Below are positions 16,282 to 23,523 of a stretch of 35,139 nt of DNA, in pieces. Origin of the DNA: Planctomycetota bacterium (GTDB lineage: Bacteria > Planctomycetota > Planctomycetia > Pirellulales > Lacipirellulaceae); assembly GCA_013286045.1 (NCBI GenBank), contig JABDGM010000044.1:1-35139 (forward strand), given 5' to 3'. Below the pieces are notes generated by a model. The model ran no database searches. It was not told where the DNA came from and worked only from the letters and a program-made list of their open reading frames with translations. The position numbers and the translations under genes were made by a program. The first letter of the stretch is position 1; each line of letters opens with the position of its first letter.

Positions 16282-17097
16282 TCAATTCCCCAACTGCCGG
16301 TTCAGCTCGTCCAAATCTCGCCGAAGCTCGGCGGCAGTCGTTTCGAAATCACTTCGTACCGACGCCAGATCTTGCTTCAACGCACTCAACTGTTCGCGTA
16401 GGGCCGCGATCTCCGCGCTTGCTCGGTTCCCTTCAGCCGACGATTCCGCCACGGCAGCCGGTCGACTCGTAACCGGCGCCGCCGTCACAGGCCGTTCGGC
16501 GACCGGCGGGCGTTCCGCAATCGTTGCCTCGGCGTGTATTAAACCTGCCTCCCGGCGGACCTTTTCCATCTCGCGATCAAGGTACAGCCCATGCGTCACC
16601 ACGGCTCCGCGGCCGGGCGGCGACAAGTATAAAACCAGGCCTTTCGCGGCCAATGAATCCAGCGTTGGCTGGAGCTCACCAAGGTCTTTAATCGGCTCCA
16701 TGCGGGCCGCGCGGCCGCGAAGCTCTCCCACCGTTTGCGTGCCACGCAGCAGCAACTCGGCCATGACTGCCAGCTCTACTTTTTCTACACCGAACCATTC
16801 GTACGCCAGGTGCCGGTACCGATCGACGCGACTTCCTCCCTGTACTTGCGCAAGTGCCCCGCTCTTGCGAAGTGCCTCGCAAGCCTCTTCGACTTGCGCT
16901 TCTTCGAGCACCATCAACGGCGCGCGGTTGTTCTTCTGATTGCAACCCGTCCGCAGCGCATTGATCGAAAGCGGATACGCCTCGGGAGTGGTCTTTGCCT
17001 TTTCAACGAGCACGCCCAGCACGCGGCGCTCGATCGATTCCATGGGCCGCCACCGACGCGTGGCGGATTCGGCAGTAGATTGCGGATCGCTGGACAT
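16282..17097 (-). CDS. YceH family protein (DUF480) with C-terminal coiled coil
   Basis: A 271-residue protein. Residues ~19-185 match the YceH/DUF480 family: RRVLGVLVEKAKTTPEAYPL, LRTGCNQKNNRAP and ELLLRGTQTVGELRGRAARM are the conserved segments of its paired winged-helix domains. Residues ~190-225 are an Ala/Pro/Val-rich linker and ~228-271 a predicted coiled coil (LREQLSALKQDLASVRSDF), an extension beyond the usual ~215-residue family length. The molecular role of YceH is not known; the fold suggests DNA or protein binding. An alternative start at Met19 (17043) would remove a polar extension absent from typical members. It lies 94 nt after the DUF4190-like gene, perhaps as the last member of the PilT operon. 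Its 3' end faces the REP-like repeat. Confidence 0.88.
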   Translation of the reverse strand: MSSDPQSTAESATRRWRPMESIERRVLGVLVEKAKTTPEAYPLSINALRTGCNQKNNRAPLMVLEEAQVEEACEALRKSGALAQVQGGSRVDRYRHLAYEWFGVEKVELAVMAELLLRGTQTVGELRGRAARMEPIKDLGELQPTLDSLAAKGLVLYLSPPGRGAVVTHGLYLDREMEKVRREAGLIHAEATIAERPPVAERPVTAAPVTSRPAAVAESSAEGNRASAEIAALREQLSALKQDLASVRSDFETTAAELRRDLDELNRQLGN

Positions 17098-17191
17098 TCG
17101 TGGGTCTTACACAAAGAGAATGGGCTCAAAGTTTGGCCCATCGTAGCCCACCCCCGGCAAGCTCGGCAACCGCCGCTTGCACAGTCCCTGC

Positions 17192-17950
17192 TCACTGTGA
17201 CTGCGGAATCGGAATACTCGATGGTTTCGTGCCGTCGTCTACGGTCCAGATAAGCCAGCGTGATCGGCCTTCTTTCGCTAGCCGCGTGTGCTGCATCGTA
17301 ACTGCGACGCGCACCGGCTGAGCATTTGGCTTCGCCGGCGTGACATTGAACAGCTCGCGCACGTAAACTCGCTCGAAGGATTGTGCGTCATAGCCTCCGA
17401 CTTCATCGAGTCGCACCTGGGCATCTGCGCCGGCAGTCGAGAGCTGCTTTACAATTTCCTGATCGCGAAATGTATCGTAAGGGTCCGGCGGTTTCGGGGC
17501 GTTCTTATCCATCGGATCCGGCGCGGCCGGCCCGCGCAGCGAATCGGTGGTGAGCTTAAAAGCGTGTTCGGTATCACCCGACACCACGAATTGCAGCCAC
17601 TGGGTCGCAAACTCCGTGGCTTGCCCTGTCCTAAGATGCTCCAGCAAAAACGCGCGGGTCACCGGGGCGATCACCATCGCAATACTAAGAATCAGCCCCG
17701 TCACAGCTGCCGGACGACCAGCCAGCGCCCCGTCGCTCGAATCGATCCGCAAAAGCGCATACAGCGAAAACGCGATCCCGGCGATGGGAATGACAAACAA
17801 CAGCGGCGCGCCAAAACACAGCGGCGAACATAACCCTAAGATGAGACCGAGAATCGCCGGCACGCTGAGCGTACGGTAGCCGCTGGCCTGCTCCGGATCG
17901 TCGACGTGAAACGCAGAGGAAGGACCGCTGATTGAAGTGCCTGTAGCCAT
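17192..17950 (-). CDS. DUF4190-like membrane protein
   Basis: A 252-residue protein. Residues ~28-75 and ~83-103 hold hydrophobic segments (AILGLILGLCSPLCFGAPLL, AVTGLILSIAMVIAPV) in the pattern of DUF4190, a small membrane domain of unknown function. Residues ~115-252 form a soluble domain (EHAFKLTTDSLRGPAA and later VRVAVTMQHTRLAKEGRSRW) with no family I can name. It begins 54 nt after cvpA, on the same strand, so it is probably part of the PilT-CvpA operon. The fusion of a membrane domain with a conserved exposed domain suggests an envelope protein; no function can be assigned. Confidence 0.7.
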   Translation of the reverse strand: MATGTSISGPSSAFHVDDPEQASGYRTLSVPAILGLILGLCSPLCFGAPLLFVIPIAGIAFSLYALLRIDSSDGALAGRPAAVTGLILSIAMVIAPVTRAFLLEHLRTGQATEFATQWLQFVVSGDTEHAFKLTTDSLRGPAAPDPMDKNAPKPPDPYDTFRDQEIVKQLSTAGADAQVRLDEVGGYDAQSFERVYVRELFNVTPAKPNAQPVRVAVTMQHTRLAKEGRSRWLIWTVDDGTKPSSIPIPQSQ

Positions 17951-18004
17951 ATCGTGACTATTGTAAGACGTTCCCAGCCTCGTGCGGGAGGCCCACCCAA
18001 CGAG

Positions 18005-18613
18005 CTACCCGCGTTTGGGTAGAAAGTCCGGGGATTTGTCGAATTTTTCGCGGTGCTGCGTATAAAGATTCACGAAGCCTTGCGCGGTGATTTTGTCCGT
18101 CGAACCGGAGCCGTAGGCTGTCGGGTCCGACATCGCCGCCACGAACCGCAACCATGCCGCATCCGGCGAGGTCAGCATGAAAGCCGAGTCGGCGTCGCTG
18201 TAAACCAGCTTACCGCCAAACGCGTCCTTAGGCATGGGCGATGTGTGGAGCGTCGCCAGCGTGAAGGCCGCCAACACCCAAGCAGCCAGGAACCCTACAA
18301 TCGGGCCACCCACCGGATCGATGGGGTGCTTGAACCGCATCCGCGTTTTGGAAAGTTGCGCGGTCAACACTCGGCAAACCAGCATCGTGACGGAAAACAA
18401 CGCCCAGATGATTGCGAAATCGAGCCAATACGTGTGCTGGCCAGCGGTGATGTCTTCATCCAACCACACGACAATCGGCGAATAGAACCCGAAGGCCACC
18501 AGGCCGCTGATGAGAATATTCACCAGCGCGATCGTGTTGCTCCACAGCCCTTCGCGGACCATCATCGCCATTCCAGCGAAGACAACAATGCCGTAGATTG
18601 CGTAGTAGTACAT
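18005..18613 (-). CDS. cvpA: CvpA family membrane protein
   Basis: A 202-residue protein with about four membrane segments in the first 125 residues (YAIYGIVVFAGMAMMVREG, TIALVNILISGLVAFGFYSP, DFAIIWALFSVTMLVCRVL, GGPIVGFLAAWVLAAFTLAT) and a soluble tail. The order and the FKHPIDPVGGPIVGFLAAW segment match the CvpA family, first known from colicin V production and linked to envelope homeostasis; its mechanism is unsettled. It begins 14 nt after the PilB-like gene, so they are co-transcribed. The gene symbol is a family-level label. Confidence 0.8.
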   Translation of the reverse strand: MYYYAIYGIVVFAGMAMMVREGLWSNTIALVNILISGLVAFGFYSPIVVWLDEDITAGQHTYWLDFAIIWALFSVTMLVCRVLTAQLSKTRMRFKHPIDPVGGPIVGFLAAWVLAAFTLATLHTSPMPKDAFGGKLVYSDADSAFMLTSPDAAWLRFVAAMSDPTAYGSGSTDKITAQGFVNLYTQHREKFDKSPDFLPKRG

Positions 18614-18627
18614 TCTCGATGCTCCGC

Positions 18628-20598
18628 TTACTCTTTCAACACGCGTTGTAATTCGGCCAGCGAGGTCACGCCCTTCGCAACGAGCAACAAGCCCTCTTCC
18701 TGAAATGGCCGCATACCTGCCAAACGAGCCGCTTTGGTGACGAGTTCCAACTTCGGCGCCTTCACCAGCACTTCGCGCGTTTTGTCGTCGACTTCAAGCA
18801 ACTCGAAAATACCGGTGCGGCCTTTGAAGCCAACGCCGCCGCACTCCTTGCATGGCTTGTCGACTTCCTCCGCCTTTGGAACTCGGTACAGCGCTTCCAC
18901 CTTGCCCTGCGGAATGCCTAACTTTTTCAAGAGGTCCGGCGTCGGTGCGTAGGCAACCTTGCAGGTGTCGCATAGCTTGCGAATCAGCCGCGTGCAAAGC
19001 ACGGCAGTTACCGCCGACGCAAACTCTTTCTGAGGTACTTTTTGCTGCAACATCCGCAGCAAGGCCTCGGGAGCCGTTTTCGCGTGGACTGTCGTAATCA
19101 CCAAACGGTCCTCATCACGAGCCTCGCCGATGAGAATCTTCGCCGCTTCCTGATCGCTGAAATCACGCAAAATATACGCGTTCGGGTACGTTCGAATTAG
19201 CTGCGGCAGGATCGTCGCTGGAGTTTCGCCCTTGGCAGCGTCGTACGTGGTGACGTCGATATTCTCAAGCTCACGCTCGCGATGGTGAACCTCTTCGATC
19301 GCCGCAAAGTCACGCAGTAAGCGATCGGTTTCCATCAGCGAGACGTCCGTCAACGTCGTCAGGCCCCCTTCCGGCACCGCGGCAAAGATCACCAATCCCT
19401 TGTCCTGCGTCATGCACGCGCCCCACTGCTCGGCCGTTTTCGGCCTCATGCCGAGGTCTTCGTATTTGCTGAACGAACGCTGCGGACCGCCCATCAGTTG
19501 CAACACGACGCGTTCACCGGTGGGCACGCCCTGGCTGGCAATCGGGCAAACGAAGGAGTGGTTCTTGTACTTGGCGGCAAACTTGCTGTCTTGCTTTTTG
19601 CGACGCTCGGTGGCGCTCACATTCGCAAGCGTCTTCATCACGGCGAGCATCACGTCGCCCGATTCGCGGTCGCGGGCGTCGCCGTTGTGCCAAACGCCAT
19701 CGATGTGCTGACGCACCACGACCGATTGTTGCGTGTAGTCGAGAATGCACTTCTCGCTGCGGTGATCGACCATCTCGGCGATCAGGTCTTTCACCAACAA
19801 ATACCCAGGCGACTGCCGGGCGGTGATCAAATTCGCTTGATTGTCGCGATCCAACGGCGCCGCGATGGCCATCAAATCGACCGGCGCGCCCTTTTCATAT
19901 TCCGCCTTACGCTCATGCTCGATTTTGATGCCGACTTTGCCGGCCAAATGCGCGAACTCGTAACGGAACCAGTCGGACGTGTAAATGCGCTGATGTTGTG
20001 GCACCGACTTGTTACGAAGCACAACGTACGGAATGTAAGTCCCGATATAAGTCGCGAACAAAAGCCCGAGCGCCAACCAAAAATTCGTCGACCACAAAAG
20101 CGGAAATACGACCAGTAAAAGAACGGCCAGAATCGGAAAAAACAGAATCGGATTCCACTTCCCATACCCCATCGTGGTGTTCTGGGAGTCGCGGTTCACG
20201 AAATCGGCTGTGAGCACCCAGATCAAAAACAGAATGAAGATTCCAAGAAGCTTTGGCCACGACATCGCCGGGTGCTTAAGCCGCGGAATCGAGTGCGCGT
20301 CGTTGTACTTGTCGAGCTTGATCACAGGCGCCGGCGGCGGGACCGGTGCGGCCGTAGCATCGGGAGCAGGCGCGCCGCCGCCAGGTTGGGCGGCCGGTTG
20401 CGCGGCGCCAGGCGGAACCGCCGCTGCGGGAGGTGGGCCGGGTGCAGGCGCAGGCACATTGCCGGTCGCGGCAGCCGCTGGCACTCCACCCGGGCCTGGA
20501 ACCGGGGGCGCTTGGGCGCCCGCTTGCATGCTCAACAGCGCCGGCCGCGCTAACCATAGGCACGGCAGAAGAAACAAAATTGCCAATCTCTGCCGCAT
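18628..20598 (-). CDS. Membrane-anchored PilB/GspE-like protein with degenerate Walker A
   Basis: A 656-residue homologue of type II secretion/type IV pilus assembly ATPases with unusual features. It has a signal-like start (~1-28), a Pro/Ala-rich stretch (~30-92) and membrane segments at ~115-133 and ~150-193, whereas normal PilB/GspE is cytoplasmic. The family core is visible at ~260-656, with the CxxC zinc pairs CDTC (543-546) and CKEC, and GRTGIFELLEVDDKTREVLV near the end. The Walker A position reads AAVPEGGLTTLTD where GPTGSGKTTTLY is expected, so the catalytic Lys is Leu413. The Walker B region reads YPNAYILRDFSDQEAA, lacking the usual GE. It is therefore probably not an ATPase but a structural or regulatory partner. 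Its ATG overlaps the pilT stop by one base (TGATG), implying translational coupling. Partner identity is inference. Confidence 0.85.
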   Translation of the reverse strand: MRQRLAILFLLPCLWLARPALLSMQAGAQAPPVPGPGGVPAAAATGNVPAPAPGPPPAAAVPPGAAQPAAQPGGGAPAPDATAAPVPPPAPVIKLDKYNDAHSIPRLKHPAMSWPKLLGIFILFLIWVLTADFVNRDSQNTTMGYGKWNPILFFPILAVLLLVVFPLLWSTNFWLALGLLFATYIGTYIPYVVLRNKSVPQHQRIYTSDWFRYEFAHLAGKVGIKIEHERKAEYEKGAPVDLMAIAAPLDRDNQANLITARQSPGYLLVKDLIAEMVDHRSEKCILDYTQQSVVVRQHIDGVWHNGDARDRESGDVMLAVMKTLANVSATERRKKQDSKFAAKYKNHSFVCPIASQGVPTGERVVLQLMGGPQRSFSKYEDLGMRPKTAEQWGACMTQDKGLVIFAAVPEGGLTTLTDVSLMETDRLLRDFAAIEEVHHRERELENIDVTTYDAAKGETPATILPQLIRTYPNAYILRDFSDQEAAKILIGEARDEDRLVITTVHAKTAPEALLRMLQQKVPQKEFASAVTAVLCTRLIRKLCDTCKVAYAPTPDLLKKLGIPQGKVEALYRVPKAEEVDKPCKECGGVGFKGRTGIFELLEVDDKTREVLVKAPKLELVTKAARLAGMRPFQEEGLLLVAKGVTSLAELQRVLKE

Positions 20599-21755
20599 CA
20601 GATAATCCCGGGATCCTTAACCTCGATACCTTTGAGTGCCATCTTGAGCGCCTCTTTGTTCGGCGCCACTTCCATCGCGACTTCGCGATCGATCAGTTGG
20701 TCGTCGATCAATTGTTTGAGACTCATCGTGAAGTCTTGCATGCCATCAAGCTTGCCAATGCGAATGATATCCGGCAATTTCGAGTCGTTTTCTTCGAGAA
20801 TCGCCTTCTGCACGTTGGTATTGAACACCATAACTTCGCAAGTAGGCACCCGGCCTACGCCCGGCTTAATGCTCTTCAGCAGTTTTTGCGCGACGATACC
20901 CTTCATGTTGAACGCTATCGCGCTTCGCAGTGCGGGATGCATATCCGACGGGAACAAGTCCAAGATACGGCCGATCGTAGTCGAAGCACTCGAAGCGTGG
21001 ATCGTTCCAAACACCAAGTGGCCCGTTTCCGCGGCGTGAATGGCCGTCATGAACGTTTCTTTATCGCGCATTTCGCCCACGAGCATGATATCGGGGTCTT
21101 CGCGCACGGCGTGCTTCATGCCGATTTCGAAGTCGACCACGTCCAAACCAATTTCACGCTGATTGATGAGGCATTTGTCCTCAGTGAACACGAATTCGAT
21201 CGGGTCTTCGAGCGTCAGAATGTGTTTGCGATACGTGTGATTGATCAAATTCAACATCGACGCGATCGTCGTGCTTTTACCGGATCCCGTGACACCCGCG
21301 AGCAGCACCATCCCTTGATCAAAGTGGCATAGCTTTTCGATGATTGGCGGCAGGAACAATCCTTTGAAGTCCGGCACCACGCTGTTGACGCGCCGAGCCA
21401 CCATGCCGACATGGCCGAGTTGCTGCAGCAGGTTTACGCGAAACCGCCACATCGTACCTTCGACGTCCAACGTGTGCGCGAAGTCGGCACCCCCGTCTTT
21501 CTCGAAAATCTTGCGATTCCGCTCATTCATCAGCGGGAACGTGATACGAACCATTTCCTCGTCGGTGATGGGCTCGCGATTCATCGGCCGCAACGTGCCG
21601 TTGATCCGGACCATGGGCGCCTTATCGACCTTGAGGTGCAAGTCGCTCGCCTTGAGCAATACGCACGCGCGAAACAGCTTATCGACTTCCAAATCCGCCT
21701 TGCGGTGGATGAAGCTGCTTTTTAACGCTTCCTCGGATACGTGTATTTTGGCCAT
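20598..21755 (-). CDS. pilT: PilT family type IV pilus retraction ATPase
   Basis: A 385-residue cytoplasmic hexameric ATPase of the PilT family, which drives depolymerisation of type IV pili. Walker A is intact (GVTGSGKST, Lys160), Walker B is IMLVGEMRD, and the family segments ASDLHLKVDKAPMVRINGTL (N-terminal PAS-like domain), ILTLEDPIEFVF (Asp box) and TAIHAAETGHLVFGTIHASS (His box) are present. Length is close to typical PilT, with a slightly longer N-terminus. It lies first in the tight cluster, with the degenerate PilB-like gene overlapping its stop. No pilin or PilC/PilB is in the window. PilT paralogues can serve other machines, so a twitching role is not proven. The four-helix repeat unit sits directly upstream of its start. 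Confidence 0.92.
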   Translation of the reverse strand: MAKIHVSEEALKSSFIHRKADLEVDKLFRACVLLKASDLHLKVDKAPMVRINGTLRPMNREPITDEEMVRITFPLMNERNRKIFEKDGGADFAHTLDVEGTMWRFRVNLLQQLGHVGMVARRVNSVVPDFKGLFLPPIIEKLCHFDQGMVLLAGVTGSGKSTTIASMLNLINHTYRKHILTLEDPIEFVFTEDKCLINQREIGLDVVDFEIGMKHAVREDPDIMLVGEMRDKETFMTAIHAAETGHLVFGTIHASSASTTIGRILDLFPSDMHPALRSAIAFNMKGIVAQKLLKSIKPGVGRVPTCEVMVFNTNVQKAILEENDSKLPDIIRIGKLDGMQDFTMSLKQLIDDQLIDREVAMEVAPNKEALKMALKGIEVKDPGII

Positions 21756-21764
21756 GGGATGAAG

Positions 21765-21796
21765 GGCTATTAGCTGTTAGCGATCAGCTGTTAGCC
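21765..21796. repeat. Left flanking repeat of four-helix unit
   Basis: It contains two copies of AGCTGTTAGC (21772-21781 and 21786-21795), 14 nt apart. The stop codon of the four-helix gene lies inside it. The same motif in opposite orientation, with the same 14-nt spacing, forms the right repeat at 22176-22207. Confidence 0.8.
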
Positions 21797-22161
21797 AGAA
21801 AAGTTTTGGTTGCCTCTTAGTGTTCGCTCGAATGTGTTGAGCATCCGTCTAACTTCTGACACCTGCTCTAGGAGTGCTTGGTAAACGGCGTCTTCGACGT
21901 ATTCTAGGTCTCGCGCGAGTAACAAATGATAGTCAGTCTCCGAAGCAGAGCCGGCCGCGATGCGGACGAATCGTGCAAACTCGATATCCCCCCACGAGCG
22001 CATCCTTCCGCCAGATTTGCGGCAATCGACGCGCTCGAGCGGCGTAATTGATTCGTAAGGCCAAATCTCTCCTCAGTTGGAAATCTCTGCGTGTGCTGAT
22101 AGATCGCAAGCGTAAGTGCGTGAGCCTTTTGCCAAACTTTCAAATCCCGAAAGTCCTGCAT
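21791..22161 (-). pseudogene. Four-helix bundle (S23/IVP-like) protein gene, frameshifted
   Basis: Two overlapping frames together encode a typical ~120-residue four-helix bundle protein. The first (from ATG 22161) gives MQDFRDLKVWQKAHALTLAI through SSASIAANLAEGCARGG, the family signature. The second resumes with DIEFARFVRIAAGSASETDY and continues to RTLRGNQNFSG. The switch happens at a run of six G on the minus strand (21988-21993), where one extra or two fewer G would join them. Related proteins occur in the intervening sequences of 23S rRNA genes and as DGR accessory proteins; the function of solitary copies is unknown. Either the gene is dead, the run is a slippage/phase-variation site, or it is a sequencing error. 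It fills the interval between the two flanking repeats almost exactly. Confidence 0.82.
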
Positions 22162-22175
22162 CCGGCGTTTCCCTT

Positions 22176-22207
22176 GGCTAATAGCTAACAGCTATGGGCT
22201 AACAGCT
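22176..22207. repeat. Right flanking repeat of four-helix unit
   Basis: It contains GCTAACAGCT twice (22184-22193 and 22198-22207), the reverse complement of the left repeat's motif at the same 14-nt spacing. It directly adjoins the hisF stop codon at 22209-22211. Confidence 0.8.
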
Positions 22208-22208
22208 C

Positions 22209-22973
22209 CTACCTAACTGGTATCCCCCGCTCGGCCATCACCCGCTTCGTCTCTTCAATTGTAAACTCGCCGAAGTGGAAAATGCTGGCCGCCAGGGCCG
22301 CATCTGCCTTTCCTATTGTAATTGCGTCGGCAAGATGTTCCGGCCGCCCCGCCCCGCCGCTGGCCACCACGGGAATGGTTACCGCTTCGCTCACGGCAGC
22401 CGTGATTTCCAGGTCATAACCGTCCTTCGTGCCGTCACAATCCATGCTCGTCAGCACGATTTCCCCAGCCCCCAGGCGCTCGACTTCCCGCGCCCAGGAC
22501 ACCGCTTCCAGCCCCGTCGGCACCCGCCCGCCGTTAATATGCACCTCAAACCGTTCGCTCCCGTCGTGTTGGATCCGCTTCGGGTCAATATTCACCACGA
22601 TGCATTGGCTCCCGAACCGCCGGGCCGCCTCGTGCACAAATTGCGGGTCTTTCACCGCCGCTGAATTGATCGACACCTTGTCGCTACCGGCGAGCAAAAG
22701 CTGCCGAATGTCTTCGATCGTCCGAATCCCCCCGCCAACCGTCAGCGGCATGAAAATCTGTTCGGCGGTGCGGCGCACCACATCGAGCATGATATCCCGC
22801 CCCTCGTGGCTAGCGCAGATATCGAGGAACACAAGCTCGTCCGCACCCTCTTTCTCGTACCGCGCGGCCACTTCCACTGGGTCGCCCGCATCGCGCAAAT
22901 TTACGAAGTTCGTCCCCTTCACCACGCGTCCGCGGTCGACATCAAGACAGGGAATCACACGCTTAGCGAGCAT
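22209..22973 (-). CDS. hisF: Imidazole glycerol phosphate synthase, cyclase subunit
   Basis: HisF takes ammonia from the glutaminase HisH and PRFAR to make imidazole glycerol phosphate and AICAR in histidine synthesis. The 254-residue (beta-alpha)8 barrel starts [20 protein letters not shown], with catalytic Asp in CLDVD and the second in VVNIDPKR. Other family segments are [22 protein letters not shown] and PVVASGGAG near the phosphate-binding loops. I start at the ATG at 22973, which matches family length. An in-frame ATG 32 codons upstream would add a poorly conserved arginine-rich extension. hisH is not in the window. The gene ends directly at the right repeat of the four-helix unit. Confidence 0.96.
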   Translation of the reverse strand: MLAKRVIPCLDVDRGRVVKGTNFVNLRDAGDPVEVAARYEKEGADELVFLDICASHEGRDIMLDVVRRTAEQIFMPLTVGGGIRTIEDIRQLLLAGSDKVSINSAAVKDPQFVHEAARRFGSQCIVVNIDPKRIQHDGSERFEVHINGGRVPTGLEAVSWAREVERLGAGEIVLTSMDCDGTKDGYDLEITAAVSEAVTIPVVASGGAGRPEHLADAITIGKADAALAASIFHFGEFTIEETKRVMAERGIPVR

Positions 22974-23102
22974 TGAACCACGGCGCGGAAGCACGCGCCC
23001 AACGAGCGGCGAAAATCGCCGAATGAACCGTTCGAACCAGCCATTTAAGTCTAAGTAGGCTGCCGGCAAGGGTCAACCGGCCGAGGGCTCCGCCGCCCCG
23101 CC

Positions 23103-23510
23103 TCACCGCTTCGGATCGATCATCCAACACGAATCGTGCGGTCGCATTCCGATGTGCGGGTAGTACGTGCTCGCCGCCGGGGCGGAAAGCAAAATTAGCC
23201 GCGTCTTAAGCCCCGCCGCTTCGTGCGTCCGTCGAATGAGTTCCCGCCCGATCCCCTGCCGCTGGAAAGAGCGATCGACCGCCAGATCCGAAAGGTACGT
23301 GCAATAGTGGAAATCGGTAATGGCGCGAGAGACACCGATCAATAACCCCGCGTCATCGCGTACCGCGACGACGATGTCCGCATTCGCCAGCATGCCGGCG
23401 ATGGTCGCGACATCATCCACCGGCCGCCGCTCGGCCAACGTCGATCTTCGCAAGACATCGATGAACTCGTCCGGCGAAAGGTCCGGCTCAATCGAGTAAT
23501 GACAGTTCAA
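23103..23510 (-). CDS. GNAT family N-acetyltransferase
   Basis: A 135-residue single-domain acetyltransferase. The acetyl-CoA pyrophosphate loop is visible as RQGIGRELI after the core strand [12 protein letters not shown], and [18 protein letters not shown] forms the preceding strands. The C-terminal [18 protein letters not shown] matches the usual Tyr-containing last segments of the fold. Substrate is unknown. It follows the DinG-type gene by 13 nt and precedes hisF by about 130 nt, so it is likely co-transcribed with dinG. Confidence 0.88.
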   Translation of the reverse strand: MNCHYSIEPDLSPDEFIDVLRRSTLAERRPVDDVATIAGMLANADIVVAVRDDAGLLIGVSRAITDFHYCTYLSDLAVDRSFQRQGIGRELIRRTHEAAGLKTRLILLSAPAASTYYPHIGMRPHDSCWMIDPKR

Positions 23511-23523
23511 TATTTACACCCTT

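Noticed and set aside
20433-21332. 299-codon plus-strand frame across pilT and the PilB-like gene
   Set aside because: Shadow of two clearly recognised minus-strand genes.
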